20,183 nucleotides of DNA from Kiritimatiellia bacterium (lineage in GTDB: Bacteria; Verrucomicrobiota; Kiritimatiellia; RFP12; UBA1067): NCBI GenBank assembly GCA_017959645.1, contig JAGDAE010000076.1, positions 1-20,183 of the forward strand, written 5' to 3'. The notes beneath the pieces were generated by a model. That model worked only from the letters and a program-made list of their open reading frames with translations, made no database searches and was not told the origin of the DNA. A program made the position numbers and the translations under genes. Shown here piece by piece: positions 1 through 7,379 of this stretch. Every line of letters begins with the position of its first letter. The first letter of the stretch is position 1.

Positions 1-6
1 CGATTT

Positions 7-1419
7 TCACAGCGTGTTCCGCCGGCGGGAGATGATGCGGCGGGCTAGCCAGAGCGCCATCGCCATCGCCACGTACCAACATGCGCACATCGTCCACGAC
101 CAGCGCGCGACTTCGAAATTCGCGCCCGGAAGCGAAGCGACGGCTTCGGAGATCCCCAGCATCGCCCGCGCCGAAAGCGCGGCGAGATTGTTCAGATGCG
201 CCGCCGCGAACGTCGACACGAAGCTGGTAAGAACCCCAAGCATCGAAGAGGCGACATTGACCGCGACAAGCGGCATGAGCAGAAGATTCGCCAGAATCCC
301 GCCGGGGGTTATCCGTCCGAACACGTGCGCGACGATGGGCATGCCCGACATCCAGGCGGCGAGCGGAACGAGGAGGAATCCGGCTTTCGAGTCCCGTCCG
401 GCGAGAGATGCGGCGAGCAGAATTCCCAGCATCACCGCGAAAGAGAGCGCACAACCGGTGTCGAATATGCGCATCGGGTCGAGTCCGTACACGGCGACAA
501 ACGCGAGCGCCCAGGCGGCGACGGGGTTGGGGCGCCGCCACGCCGCGAAAGCCGACATGCACAGCGACGCCATGGCCGCGGCACGGATCGCGCTGGGGCT
601 GCCACCGGAAACAAGCACGTAGAACCATAGCGCCGGGATGGACGCGAGCGCGCGGGCGCGCGGCGGCAGAAACGCCAGCAGCGCGACTATAACGCGTGCG
701 ACAATCATCACGTGCAGCCCCGACACCGCGAACACGTGCATGGTGCCGGCGTCGGCGAAAGCCGTCCACTGCGCATGCGGCACCGCGCTGCGTTCGCCGA
801 GTAGGATGGCGCGGTCGAGACCGGCGAGTTGCGGAGAATATTCGAGCCCGATTCCGGCGCGGCGCAAGACCGAGCGCCTGGCGCGCTGGACAAGCGAATC
901 GAGGATGGAGCCGTCCGGAACCTTGCGGAGTCCGCCGCCGGCGCCGCCGACCCAGAACAGACGGCGGGAAGAGACGTCGTCAGCGTCGTCGCCCGAAAGA
1001 TCCAGCCAGCCGGCGCATTCCCATGTCTCGCCTTCGCGCGGCTCCTCGGCCGCCATCCCTGCCGGATACGCCACCCTTACCGGAATGCCGCGCAGGGTAG
1101 AGCGGAACGACGTGCGGCTTGCCGCGCCCTCGACCTTGAGCCGCGCGACGATCGGCTCGCCGGCGCGGTCGCGCGCGGAAATCCGGTTCAACTCCTTCGC
1201 GCGTCCGTCTGCGCACAACAGCGCGATCGCCGCCCCGGCCGTGAAGACGAACGCGAACTGCCAGCACGGGAAACCGAAGCCGTGGCCAGCGAGCGCGATC
1301 GCAGCGAGGACGGCGAGCGCCAGCGGCCAAAGCTGGGAAAAACCGGCAAACGAAAAACCGAGCGCCTCGCCGACGGCGAGACAGGCGCAGGCGGCGAACA
1401 GTTTCGCGGTATATGTCAC
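7..1419 (-). CDS. comEC: ComEC/Rec2-type DNA-uptake channel, without C-terminal hydrolase domain
   Basis: This 470-residue polytopic membrane protein matches the ComEC/Rec2 family, which forms the inner-membrane channel carrying single-stranded DNA into the cell during transformation. Order: hydrophobic helices at about 5-70; a soluble stretch at about 80-170 resembling the OB-fold (DUF4131) region; then the Competence domain, with the signature AVSGLHV at 231-237 followed by several membrane helices up to about 460. The protein ends with a basic tail right after the last helix. Full-length ComEC is usually 700-800 residues with a metallo-beta-lactamase-like domain, which is absent here. The GTG start overlaps the stop of the LysM gene by 4 bp (GTGA), so the two are translationally coupled. 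A separate hydrolase gene could lie beyond the left edge. Family is well supported; a role in natural transformation is inferred. Confidence 0.9.
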   Translation of the reverse strand: MTYTAKLFAACACLAVGEALGFSFAGFSQLWPLALAVLAAIALAGHGFGFPCWQFAFVFTAGAAIALLCADGRAKELNRISARDRAGEPIVARLKVEGAASRTSFRSTLRGIPVRVAYPAGMAAEEPREGETWECAGWLDLSGDDADDVSSRRLFWVGGAGGGLRKVPDGSILDSLVQRARRSVLRRAGIGLEYSPQLAGLDRAILLGERSAVPHAQWTAFADAGTMHVFAVSGLHVMIVARVIVALLAFLPPRARALASIPALWFYVLVSGGSPSAIRAAAMASLCMSAFAAWRRPNPVAAWALAFVAVYGLDPMRIFDTGCALSFAVMLGILLAASLAGRDSKAGFLLVPLAAWMSGMPIVAHVFGRITPGGILANLLLMPLVAVNVASSMLGVLTSFVSTFAAAHLNNLAALSARAMLGISEAVASLPGANFEVARWSWTMCACWYVAMAMALWLARRIISRRRNTL

Positions 1420-2279
1420 AGATCCGACACCAGCACCGGCGTGCGCATCGGTATCAGCGTCTCGAGCTCGGACAGGTCGTCGGCCGAGAACGATATTCCC
1501 TTTTCGGCGAAAAGCGTCCGCAACTTCGCCGGCGCCTCGAAATTGCCCTCTCCGGACCCGACCTCGCCGGCCGTGGCGTACCGTTTGAAGAACTTTCCGT
1601 TCAGCGAGAGGTCGGCGAAGCCGCCGGCCTTGTGGACGACGAGCGTGAAATGCGGATGGTCCATCACCCTGATTTTCATGCCAACCGCGAGATTGTCGAA
1701 CTGGCGGATTTCTGGATTGAGCTTTTTGAGCGACGCGAACGTGGAGCCGTGTTCGTAGGCGAGGCGCGAGGCGGTGTCGCCGCGCTTGAGCTCAACCGCC
1801 GTCACCCAGCGCTCGCTCCTGCGACCGAAAAGCAGTTCGACGTTGAGGTTGCCGAGTTCGCGCGCGAACCTGCCGTCGAGATCGGCGATATCCTTCGCCG
1901 GCTGGGCGCGGAGCTGCTCGAGCGTCGAAACCGCCATCTCGAGATCGCGCTTCTTTTTCGCCTCTGCCAGACGCATCAGCAACGCCTTGGTTTTCGAGCC
2001 GCGCCGCTTCATGTCGCCGGGGTCGACCGGGTCTATTCCGGCAAGTGCGCTCTCCGCTGCCGGCGGCGTCTCCGGCTCGGAGTCGGCGGGTTCTTCGCCG
2101 GAAGCGGGAGGCGGCGGGGCGGCGAGCGAATCGCGTATCCTGGGGTAGGCGACGGTAGCGCAGAACGAGACCATGGCGACGGCCAAAACCGCCGCCATGG
2201 TCCAGCCGAACGCGTGCGACACCTTCTTCTCGGGGTGCACGACGTATTCGACGCCGTATTTGCCTCTCGCCAGGCCCAT
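1416..2279 (-). CDS. Membrane-anchored LysM protein with a YkuD-like remnant
   Basis: This is a 287-residue single-pass envelope protein. A short cytoplasmic N-terminus precedes one membrane helix (about 24-46). A Pro/Ala/Glu-rich linker (about 52-85) and a basic helical region (about 90-145) follow. A LysM peptidoglycan-binding motif sits at about 159-206, including RGDTASRLAYEHG and LNPEI. Residues about 210-245 (FTLVVHKAGGFADLSLNGKF, then FKRYATAGEVG) resemble the first strands of the YkuD L,D-transpeptidase fold. The protein stops 42 residues later with no HxxxSxGC motif; its only cysteine is in the membrane helix, so L,D-transpeptidase activity is not expected. It begins 3 bp after the yajC stop, has a weak ribosome site, and overlaps comEC. 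Likely role: a cell-wall-bound structural or scaffolding protein (inferred). Confidence 0.82.
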   Translation of the reverse strand: MGLARGKYGVEYVVHPEKKVSHAFGWTMAAVLAVAMVSFCATVAYPRIRDSLAAPPPPASGEEPADSEPETPPAAESALAGIDPVDPGDMKRRGSKTKALLMRLAEAKKKRDLEMAVSTLEQLRAQPAKDIADLDGRFARELGNLNVELLFGRRSERWVTAVELKRGDTASRLAYEHGSTFASLKKLNPEIRQFDNLAVGMKIRVMDHPHFTLVVHKAGGFADLSLNGKFFKRYATAGEVGSGEGNFEAPAKLRTLFAEKGISFSADDLSELETLIPMRTPVLVSDL

Positions 2280-2282
2280 CGG

Positions 2283-2606
2283 CTATTTCTTCGCCTGCCC
2301 CTCGCCTTCGGCGGGGACGATTCCCTGCACGCAGGAGCGCAGAATCTCCATTTCGGCGCCGGACGAAGTCTCGACGCGGAAAGTCTTCTCCGTCGCCTCG
2401 ACGATGGTTCCGATTATGCCGCCGGCGAAGATTATCTTCGCGCCGGCGCGCAATTCCTCGATCATCTTGCGGCGCTCCTTCTCCTTGCGCTGCTGCGGAC
2501 GGATCATCATGAAGTAGAAGATCGCCAGAATCAGCAGCATCGGGACGAGCATCCCGAATCCGGACTGTTGCGGAGCGGCGGCCGCGTCGGCCAGTAGTCT
2601 AATCAT
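2283..2606 (-). CDS. yajC: Preprotein translocase accessory subunit YajC
   Basis: This 107-residue protein has the YajC layout: a short N-terminus, one membrane helix (about 19-36), then the family signature IRPQQRKEKERRK and a small soluble domain (about 48-97) with GAKIIFAGGIIGTI. YajC associates with SecDF-YidC at the inner membrane and assists Sec-dependent export. The length is normal for the family. Its ATG overlaps the end of tgt by 8 bp; an AAGGA ribosome site lies about 10 nt upstream. In many bacteria tgt-yajC is followed by secD-secF, but here a LysM gene and comEC follow. Identification is firm. Confidence 0.96.
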   Translation of the reverse strand: MIRLLADAAAAPQQSGFGMLVPMLLILAIFYFMMIRPQQRKEKERRKMIEELRAGAKIIFAGGIIGTIVEATEKTFRVETSSGAEMEILRSCVQGIVPAEGEGQAKK

Positions 2607-3705
2607 TTGTCGTTTCCTTTTTTATCTGTTCTTTCCATTCGAAGAAATATCCGCCGGCGATGGCCGAACGCATATCCTTCATAAACCGGTTGAGCGCGAA
2701 GACGTTGTGTATCGTCAAAAGCCGCAGCCCGAGAATCTCCCCGCACGCGAGCAGGTGGCGCACGTAGGAGCGCGAGAAATTCCGGCAGCAGTAGCATTCG
2801 CAGCCCTCTTCGACCGGGCCCTGGTCGTATATCCATTTGGCGGCCTTTATGGCGACGTTCCCCTTTCGCGTGATGGCGGTTCCGTGGCGCGCGATGCGGG
2901 TCGGGATCACGCAATCGAACATGTCCACCCCGCGCGCGACGCATTCCGCCATCTGCCGCATCACGCCGAGACCCATGACGTAGCGAGGACGGTCCGCGGG
3001 GAGATGCGGAACCGACGCGTCGACCGCCTTGTACATCAACTCTTCCGGCTCGCCGACCGACACACCGCCGATCGCGTAGCCGTCGAAGCCGATCTTCACC
3101 AGCTCCTCGGCGCAATGCCGCCTCAAATCATCGTACACGCCGCCCTGGACGATGCCGAATACAAGTTGGCCGTCGGCGTGCGCGGCGGCCTTTGAGCGCG
3201 CCGCCCAGCGCAGGGTCTGCCCGACGGACTTTTCGGCGCGGTCGCGGTCGCACGGATACGGCAGACACTCGTCGAACACCATCGCGATATCCGACCCGAT
3301 GATACGCTGCATCTCCATCGACTCTTCCGGGCCCAGAAAGAATTCGTGCCCGTCGAGATGCGAGTTGAAGCGGCAGCCGTCCTCGGTGATCTTGCGCATC
3401 TTTGCGAGCGAAAAGACCTGGAATCCGCCGGAGTCGGTCAGTATCGGCCCGTCCCAGCCCATGAACCGGTGAAGCCCGCCGGCGGCCGCGATCACGTCCT
3501 TGCCGGGACGCAGCATCAGGTGGTAGGTGTTTCCGAGCACGACCTGTGCGCCGGTCTCGACAAGATCGCGCGGCTCGAGCGATTTGACCGACCCGAGCGT
3601 GCCGACATCCATGAAAACAGGGGTGTCGACGGCACCGTGGGGCGTCGCCAGCCGCCCCAGACGGGCGGAGGTTTTCGGGTCTTCGCACAGTATGTCGAAA
3701 ATCAT
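2599..3705 (-). CDS. tgt: tRNA-guanine transglycosylase (queuine tRNA-ribosyltransferase)
   Basis: This 368-residue enzyme exchanges guanine-34 in the GUN anticodons of Asp, Asn, His and Tyr tRNAs for preQ1, in the queuosine pathway. Signatures include DTPVFMDVGTLGSVK near the N-terminus, ILTDSGGFQVFSLAKM (substrate pocket), GLGVMRQM, the nucleophile region MFDCVIPTR, and the zinc site CECYCC followed by a distal TIHN histidine. I chose the ATG at 3705 because MIFDILCED aligns with the usual Tgt N-terminus; an in-frame TTG 18 bp upstream would add six unsupported residues and sits inside the -10 region. No Shine-Dalgarno sequence precedes the ATG and a -10 element lies 8 nt away, so a leaderless mRNA is likely. 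First gene of tgt-yajC-LysM-comEC. Confidence 0.96.
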   Translation of the reverse strand: MIFDILCEDPKTSARLGRLATPHGAVDTPVFMDVGTLGSVKSLEPRDLVETGAQVVLGNTYHLMLRPGKDVIAAAGGLHRFMGWDGPILTDSGGFQVFSLAKMRKITEDGCRFNSHLDGHEFFLGPEESMEMQRIIGSDIAMVFDECLPYPCDRDRAEKSVGQTLRWAARSKAAAHADGQLVFGIVQGGVYDDLRRHCAEELVKIGFDGYAIGGVSVGEPEELMYKAVDASVPHLPADRPRYVMGLGVMRQMAECVARGVDMFDCVIPTRIARHGTAITRKGNVAIKAAKWIYDQGPVEEGCECYCCRNFSRSYVRHLLACGEILGLRLLTIHNVFALNRFMKDMRSAIAGGYFFEWKEQIKKETTND

Positions 3706-3713
3706 GTGCGCAT

Positions 3714-3722
3714 ATTGTACCA
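3714..3722 (-). promoter_or_regulatory. Extended -10 promoter of tgt, probably leaderless
   Basis: On the minus strand, TGG-TACAAT ends 8 nt before the tgt ATG. This is an extended -10 (TGnTACAAT). No good -35 hexamer lies 16-18 bp upstream. Transcription would begin at or next to the A of ATG, giving little or no 5' UTR, consistent with the lack of a ribosome site. The same arrangement precedes the FtsB-like gene at 12962-12970. Confidence 0.55.
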
Positions 3723-3730
3723 AAAAACGG

Positions 3731-3759
3731 TTGCCTTATGCCGAAAAAAAGTGTATTAT
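3731..3759 (+). promoter_or_regulatory. Sigma70-type promoter of the coiled-coil/lipoprotein/RluA operon
   Basis: TTGCCT (3731-3736) and TATTAT (3754-3759) are separated by exactly 17 bp, a near-consensus sigma70 layout. The expected start near 3766 gives a UTR of about 27 nt containing AGGAG (3775-3779), 13 nt before the ATG at 3793. It is arranged divergently with the tgt promoter, and the two share this 87-bp gap. Confidence 0.7.
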
Positions 3760-3792
3760 TCTCTGCTGTCGAATAGGAGAAGACACACTATC

Positions 3793-4929
3793 ATGAATAA
3801 AGCACTGCACGCACTCGTCTACGTGTTCCTCGCGCTGGCCGGCGCGGGACTGTGGTTCGAACTCGAGTTGAACGGCAAACGCGAACTGCTGACGGACCGC
3901 AACCGCCTGCAGGAGAACTACTTCGTGAAGTTGGCGGGCACCGTCGAAAAGGACGATCCGGCCAAAGATGTCACGGTCGCGCTCGAACTCGACGTTTCAC
4001 CGGTCGAGGCGAAGATCGTCGACACGCCCGAAACCGAAAACCTGCTCGAAGACTACAACGCCAGCCTCGAACAGCAGAACCTCGCGACGTACGACTGGAA
4101 CAACCAGTCCTCGCGCGAGCAGCTGCGCACCGTGTACGTGCTCGGCTTCGACGGCAAGCCGGTCATGGACGGCAACCGCCCGCTCATGAGCGGCGACGGA
4201 ACCGAGGACAAGTTGCTCTCGACGCTGTTCGAGTCGGCCAAGAGCCAGCAGGCGAAGCTCAACTCCACGCGCGCCGAACTGGTCAAACTGCGCGGCAAGT
4301 TCGAAGAAGTCGTCGCGGCGTTCAACAAGCTCAAACCGGAGGCGCGCCAGGACAAGGTAACCATCGTCGAGAAAAACGCCAAGATCGAAAAGCTCGAGGA
4401 CGAAAAAAGCGACCTCGAGAACCAGATCGTGAAGATCAAGGCGCAGATTGACGAGCTCAATGCCGAGATAACCTCGCTCAAAGACGAAGTCATCACCGCG
4501 AAAGACGAGACCGAAGCGGCGAAAGAAGATCTCGAAAAGTCCCAGAAGATGGTCGAACAGCTCAAGAAGCTGATGCGCGAGATGGTCGCGACGACCGGCG
4601 GCGGCGAGACCGCGCGCGGAACCGCGGTCACTTCGCTCCCCGCCGGCGACAAGGGCAAAATCATCGAAGTCGACAACGACAACATGTTCGCCGTCGTCGC
4701 GTTCTCCGACGAGGCGATGAAAGAACTCAAAGGCGACAACCTCGACCATCCGCTGCCGGCGATCGAACTCGGCGTGAAGCGCCCCGGCTACAATGGCGAT
4801 GCGGGCGAATTCGTCGGGCGTCTGCGTCTGCGCCAGGAAGTAAAGGGCAAGAACTACGTCATCGCCGACATTCTCAGCTCCTGGGAACAGGCCGAACTCC
4901 AGCTCAACGATGTCGTATTCGCGGACTAA
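3793..4929 (+). CDS. Membrane-anchored coiled-coil protein of unknown function
   Basis: The function of this 378-residue protein is not recognised. It has an N-terminal hydrophobic segment (about 5-24) that should be an uncleaved membrane anchor or signal sequence. A soluble region follows (about 30-140, including TVYVLGFDGKPVMDGNRPLM). A long charged coiled coil with a heptad-like pattern spans about 145-265, and a compact C-terminal domain about 280-378 (SLPAGDKGKIIEVDNDNMFA, later VIADILSSWEQAELQLNDVV) looks beta-rich, possibly SH3-like. The frame stays open far upstream, but the ATG at 3793 is preferred: it follows a promoter and an AGGAG site and begins directly with the signal-like helix. 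A lipoprotein gene overlaps its 3' end by 20 bp, which suggests a joint envelope role (inferred). Confidence 0.85.
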   Translation: MNKALHALVYVFLALAGAGLWFELELNGKRELLTDRNRLQENYFVKLAGTVEKDDPAKDVTVALELDVSPVEAKIVDTPETENLLEDYNASLEQQNLATYDWNNQSSREQLRTVYVLGFDGKPVMDGNRPLMSGDGTEDKLLSTLFESAKSQQAKLNSTRAELVKLRGKFEEVVAAFNKLKPEARQDKVTIVEKNAKIEKLEDEKSDLENQIVKIKAQIDELNAEITSLKDEVITAKDETEAAKEDLEKSQKMVEQLKKLMREMVATTGGGETARGTAVTSLPAGDKGKIIEVDNDNMFAVVAFSDEAMKELKGDNLDHPLPAIELGVKRPGYNGDAGEFVGRLRLRQEVKGKNYVIADILSSWEQAELQLNDVVFAD

Positions 4930-5074
4930 GGCGCTTCTCGCGTCGCTGGCTCTCGCCCTTCTCGCCGGCTGCATCGCGGACACTGCGGAAGACAGCAACC
5001 TTCCGTGGGCGTCTTCGAAGTCGTGGGAAGGGATGGCCCCGATAGCGCCGTCGGTAATGGATCGCTACGAATGA
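4910..5074 (+). CDS. Small lipoprotein, 54 residues
   Basis: A short gene hidden between two larger ones. It reads as a lipoprotein precursor: a basic N-terminus (SYSRTK), a leucine/alanine hydrophobic core, and a lipobox LLAGC with Cys21 as the lipidation site. The predicted mature peptide is only 34 residues, acidic then Pro/Trp-containing (DSNLPWASSKSWEGMAPIAP). Its ATG overlaps the coiled-coil gene by 20 bp in another frame; its TGA overlaps the ATG of the pseudouridine synthase by 4 bp (ATGA), strong evidence of coupled translation. The residue after Cys21 is Ile, so there is no Asp+2 inner-membrane retention signal; outer-membrane location is inferred. Lgt, encoded at 11220-11975, would lipidate it. 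Function unknown; it might partner the coiled-coil protein. Confidence 0.82.
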   Translation: MSYSRTKALLASLALALLAGCIADTAEDSNLPWASSKSWEGMAPIAPSVMDRYE

Positions 5075-6012
5075 TCGGTCCGGCGAGTTTCGTCAACGGA
5101 AGAAGCGGCGTCCGTCTGGACGCCGCTTTGCTTGTCGAATATCCCTCCTCCACGCGCGCGTTCGTTCGCGACGCGATCGCCGCCGGCGACGTCTCGGTCG
5201 ACGGAAGGCGCGCGGCGAAAGGGCTAAAATTGCGCGGCGGCGAAACGGTGTCGGTGGCGAAGCTCCTCGAAGAATCCGACAATCGAGTGACGCCGGATCC
5301 GTCCGTCCAGACCGTCTGCGTTTTCGAAGACGGCTCGATTCTCGCCTTCGACAAGCCGGCGGGGATTCCGGTGCAGCCACTTTCGTGCAGGGAGACGGGC
5401 ACGCTGATGAACGGAGTCGTCGCCCGCTTCCGCGAGTGCGCGACGGTTGGCGACTCTCCGCTGATGGCCGGCGCGCTTCACCGCATCGACGCCGGCACGT
5501 CGGGACTCGTCCTCGTTGCGCGCACGCAGGCTGCGTTCGACAGCCTCCGTGCGCAATTCTCGGCGCAGACGGTGAATAAGACCTATCTCGCGCTAGTCGA
5601 AGGTTCGGTTGCGGTAGGCGGAACGCTCGAGAACGATCTCGCCCACGACCCGACACTGCCGTTCTGCAAAATGATCGACGCGCGGCGAAACCGTCTTGCG
5701 CAGGCGCAACGGGCCGCGCTGAAGCCTCTGCACGCGGTTACGGCGTACCGGCCGATCGGCATGACCACCGCCGGAAACGAGGAAAGGACGCTGCTCGAAG
5801 TTTCGATCAGGACCGGCGTCACCCACCAGATACGGGCGCAACTCGCGCTCGCCGGCATGCACATCGTGAACGACCGGCTGTACGGGGCGTTCGCGGTCGA
5901 GAACATGGCCGGACACGCCCTGCACGCGCTGTCGGCGGAATTCGTCCACCCGGCGTCGGGACAGGCGGCGAAGATCGAAACGCCCTGGCCGGCGTTCGCC
6001 CGCTTCAGCTGA
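5071..6012 (+). CDS. RluA/RluD-family pseudouridine synthase
   Basis: This 313-residue enzyme isomerises uridine to pseudouridine in structured RNA. An N-terminal S4 RNA-binding domain (about 14-65; VRLDAALLVEYPSSTRAFVR, then AGDVSVDGRRA) precedes the catalytic domain. That domain carries FDKPAGIPVQP at about 93-103, the catalytic motif HRIDAGTSG with Asp140, KTYLALVEG, and the closing motif THQIRAQLALAGMHIVNDRLYG split over the C-terminal half. This makes it a large-subunit rRNA-type (RluC/RluD) or related synthase; the exact uridine cannot be told from sequence. The ATG at 5071 is chosen because it overlaps the lipoprotein stop (ATGA) and precedes the S4 domain closely; the frame is open further upstream. 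Its 3' end overlaps the 3' end of lysC by 8 bp (convergent). Confidence 0.93.
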   Translation: MIGPASFVNGRSGVRLDAALLVEYPSSTRAFVRDAIAAGDVSVDGRRAAKGLKLRGGETVSVAKLLEESDNRVTPDPSVQTVCVFEDGSILAFDKPAGIPVQPLSCRETGTLMNGVVARFRECATVGDSPLMAGALHRIDAGTSGLVLVARTQAAFDSLRAQFSAQTVNKTYLALVEGSVAVGGTLENDLAHDPTLPFCKMIDARRNRLAQAQRAALKPLHAVTAYRPIGMTTAGNEERTLLEVSIRTGVTHQIRAQLALAGMHIVNDRLYGAFAVENMAGHALHALSAEFVHPASGQAAKIETPWPAFARFS

Positions 6013-7369
6013 AGAACGCTTTGTAGAGAGCGTTCACGGCGCCGTCGCGGTCTTGCCTGCGCACCGCGATCATGAACGACACCTCGCTCGAGCCCTGGTT
6101 GACCATCGACATTGAAATGCCCGACGATGCCAGCGCAAGACACGCCTTCGCGAGCATGCCAGGCGTGTAGCACATTCCCTCGCCGACGATCATCAATATC
6201 GAAAAATCGCGCTCCACGGTAACGTAGTCCGGTTCGAGTTCGCGCTTGATCGTCTGCACCACCCTGCGCTCGACCTCTTTGGGCAGATACTGCTCCTTGA
6301 CGACGATGCACTGCGAATCGACCCCTGACGGCATGTGCTCGTACGATATCCCCTCGCTCTCGAGAATCTGGAGAAGCCTCCGCCCGAAGCCGATCTCGCG
6401 GTTCATCAGGTACTTCTCGACGACGATGTTGCAGAAGCCGTCCGCCGAAGCGACGCCGACCACGGTGCCTGGTATCACGCGCCGCGACTGCTGTATCATC
6501 GTACCCGGCTCGCCCGGATGGTTCGTGTTTCTGATGTTGATCGGTATTCGAGCCCTGACCGCCGGGATCACCGCATCATCGTTGAAGACCCCGAACCCGG
6601 CGTACGCCAGCTCGCGCATCTCGCGGTAGGTCATCGTCGCGATTCCCTCGCCGTCCCTCACCGAAGGCACGATGCGCGGATCGACCGGATACACCGAATC
6701 GACGTCGGTGAAATTCTCGTACACGTCGGCGCATATGGCCGCCGCGAGAATCGAGCCGGTGATGTCCGAACCGCCGCGCGGGAAAGTCGCGACCTTGCCA
6801 TCGCGGGTGTAGCCGAAGAATCCAGGATACACGACGATGCCCTCGAAATTGGAGAACGCGCGAGAGAGCGTGGCGTAGCTGTCGGGGTCGAGCGTCGCGT
6901 CGCCGAACGATCCTTTGAGAATCATGCCGGTGTCTTTCGGGCTCGCGTAGCGAGCCTTCTTGCCTCGGGCCGCGAACGCGACCGCGACGAGTTTCGCATT
7001 GTTGTCCTCGCCGGCCGCCTTCATCAGATCCATGAACTCTTCGGCCGACAGCTCACCCGCTTTCGCGAGCCGCCCTTTGAGATCGGCCTCGATCTGTCTG
7101 ACGATGTCTTCGCCGAGTTTGAGGTCCGCCGCGATCGACGCGTAGCGTTCGACGACCTCGCCGAATTCGCGGTCGGTGTTCCTGCCTTCCGTCGCCGCCA
7201 ATGCGAGCGCGATCAGCAAATCGGTCACTTTCGTGTCGCCCGGGTTTCGCTTGCCGGGCGCGCTGACTACGACGATGCGTCTTGCGGGATCGGCGAGAAC
7301 GATGTCGAGAACCTTGTTGAGCTGGCCGGCGTCGGCAAGCGAACTTCCGCCGAATTTGCATACCTTCAT
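6005..7369 (-). CDS. lysC: Aspartate kinase
   Basis: This 454-residue monofunctional aspartokinase phosphorylates L-aspartate, the first step towards lysine, threonine, methionine and isoleucine. It has the KFGGSS motif (5-10), a kinase domain including TFPRGGSDITGSILAAAICA and the conserved NFTDVDSVYPVDPR, then two C-terminal ACT regions (NIVVEKYLMNREIGFGRRLL and the GISMSMVNQGSSEVSFMIAV stretch) typical of amino-acid feedback control. The frame is open upstream, but the ATG at 7369 is right: MKVCKFGGSS is the family N-terminus and AGGAGA lies 6 nt before it. That ribosome site overlaps the hom stop codon (10-bp gap), so lysC is the second gene of a hom-lysC operon. Allosteric effector (Lys, Thr or both) cannot be told from sequence. 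Confidence 0.96.
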   Translation of the reverse strand: MKVCKFGGSSLADAGQLNKVLDIVLADPARRIVVVSAPGKRNPGDTKVTDLLIALALAATEGRNTDREFGEVVERYASIAADLKLGEDIVRQIEADLKGRLAKAGELSAEEFMDLMKAAGEDNNAKLVAVAFAARGKKARYASPKDTGMILKGSFGDATLDPDSYATLSRAFSNFEGIVVYPGFFGYTRDGKVATFPRGGSDITGSILAAAICADVYENFTDVDSVYPVDPRIVPSVRDGEGIATMTYREMRELAYAGFGVFNDDAVIPAVRARIPINIRNTNHPGEPGTMIQQSRRVIPGTVVGVASADGFCNIVVEKYLMNREIGFGRRLLQILESEGISYEHMPSGVDSQCIVVKEQYLPKEVERRVVQTIKRELEPDYVTVERDFSILMIVGEGMCYTPGMLAKACLALASSGISMSMVNQGSSEVSFMIAVRRQDRDGAVNALYKAFFS

Positions 7370-7379
7370 CGCATTCTCC

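Noticed and set aside
1413..2597. A 394-codon plus-strand open frame
   Set aside because: Antisense to LysM and yajC genes, with Arg/Leu-rich low-complexity sequence.
3997..4998. A 333-codon minus-strand frame rich in Leu, Phe, Val and Asp
   Set aside because: Mirror of the coiled-coil gene's Glu/Lys codons; the plus-strand gene has a promoter, ribosome site and signal helix.
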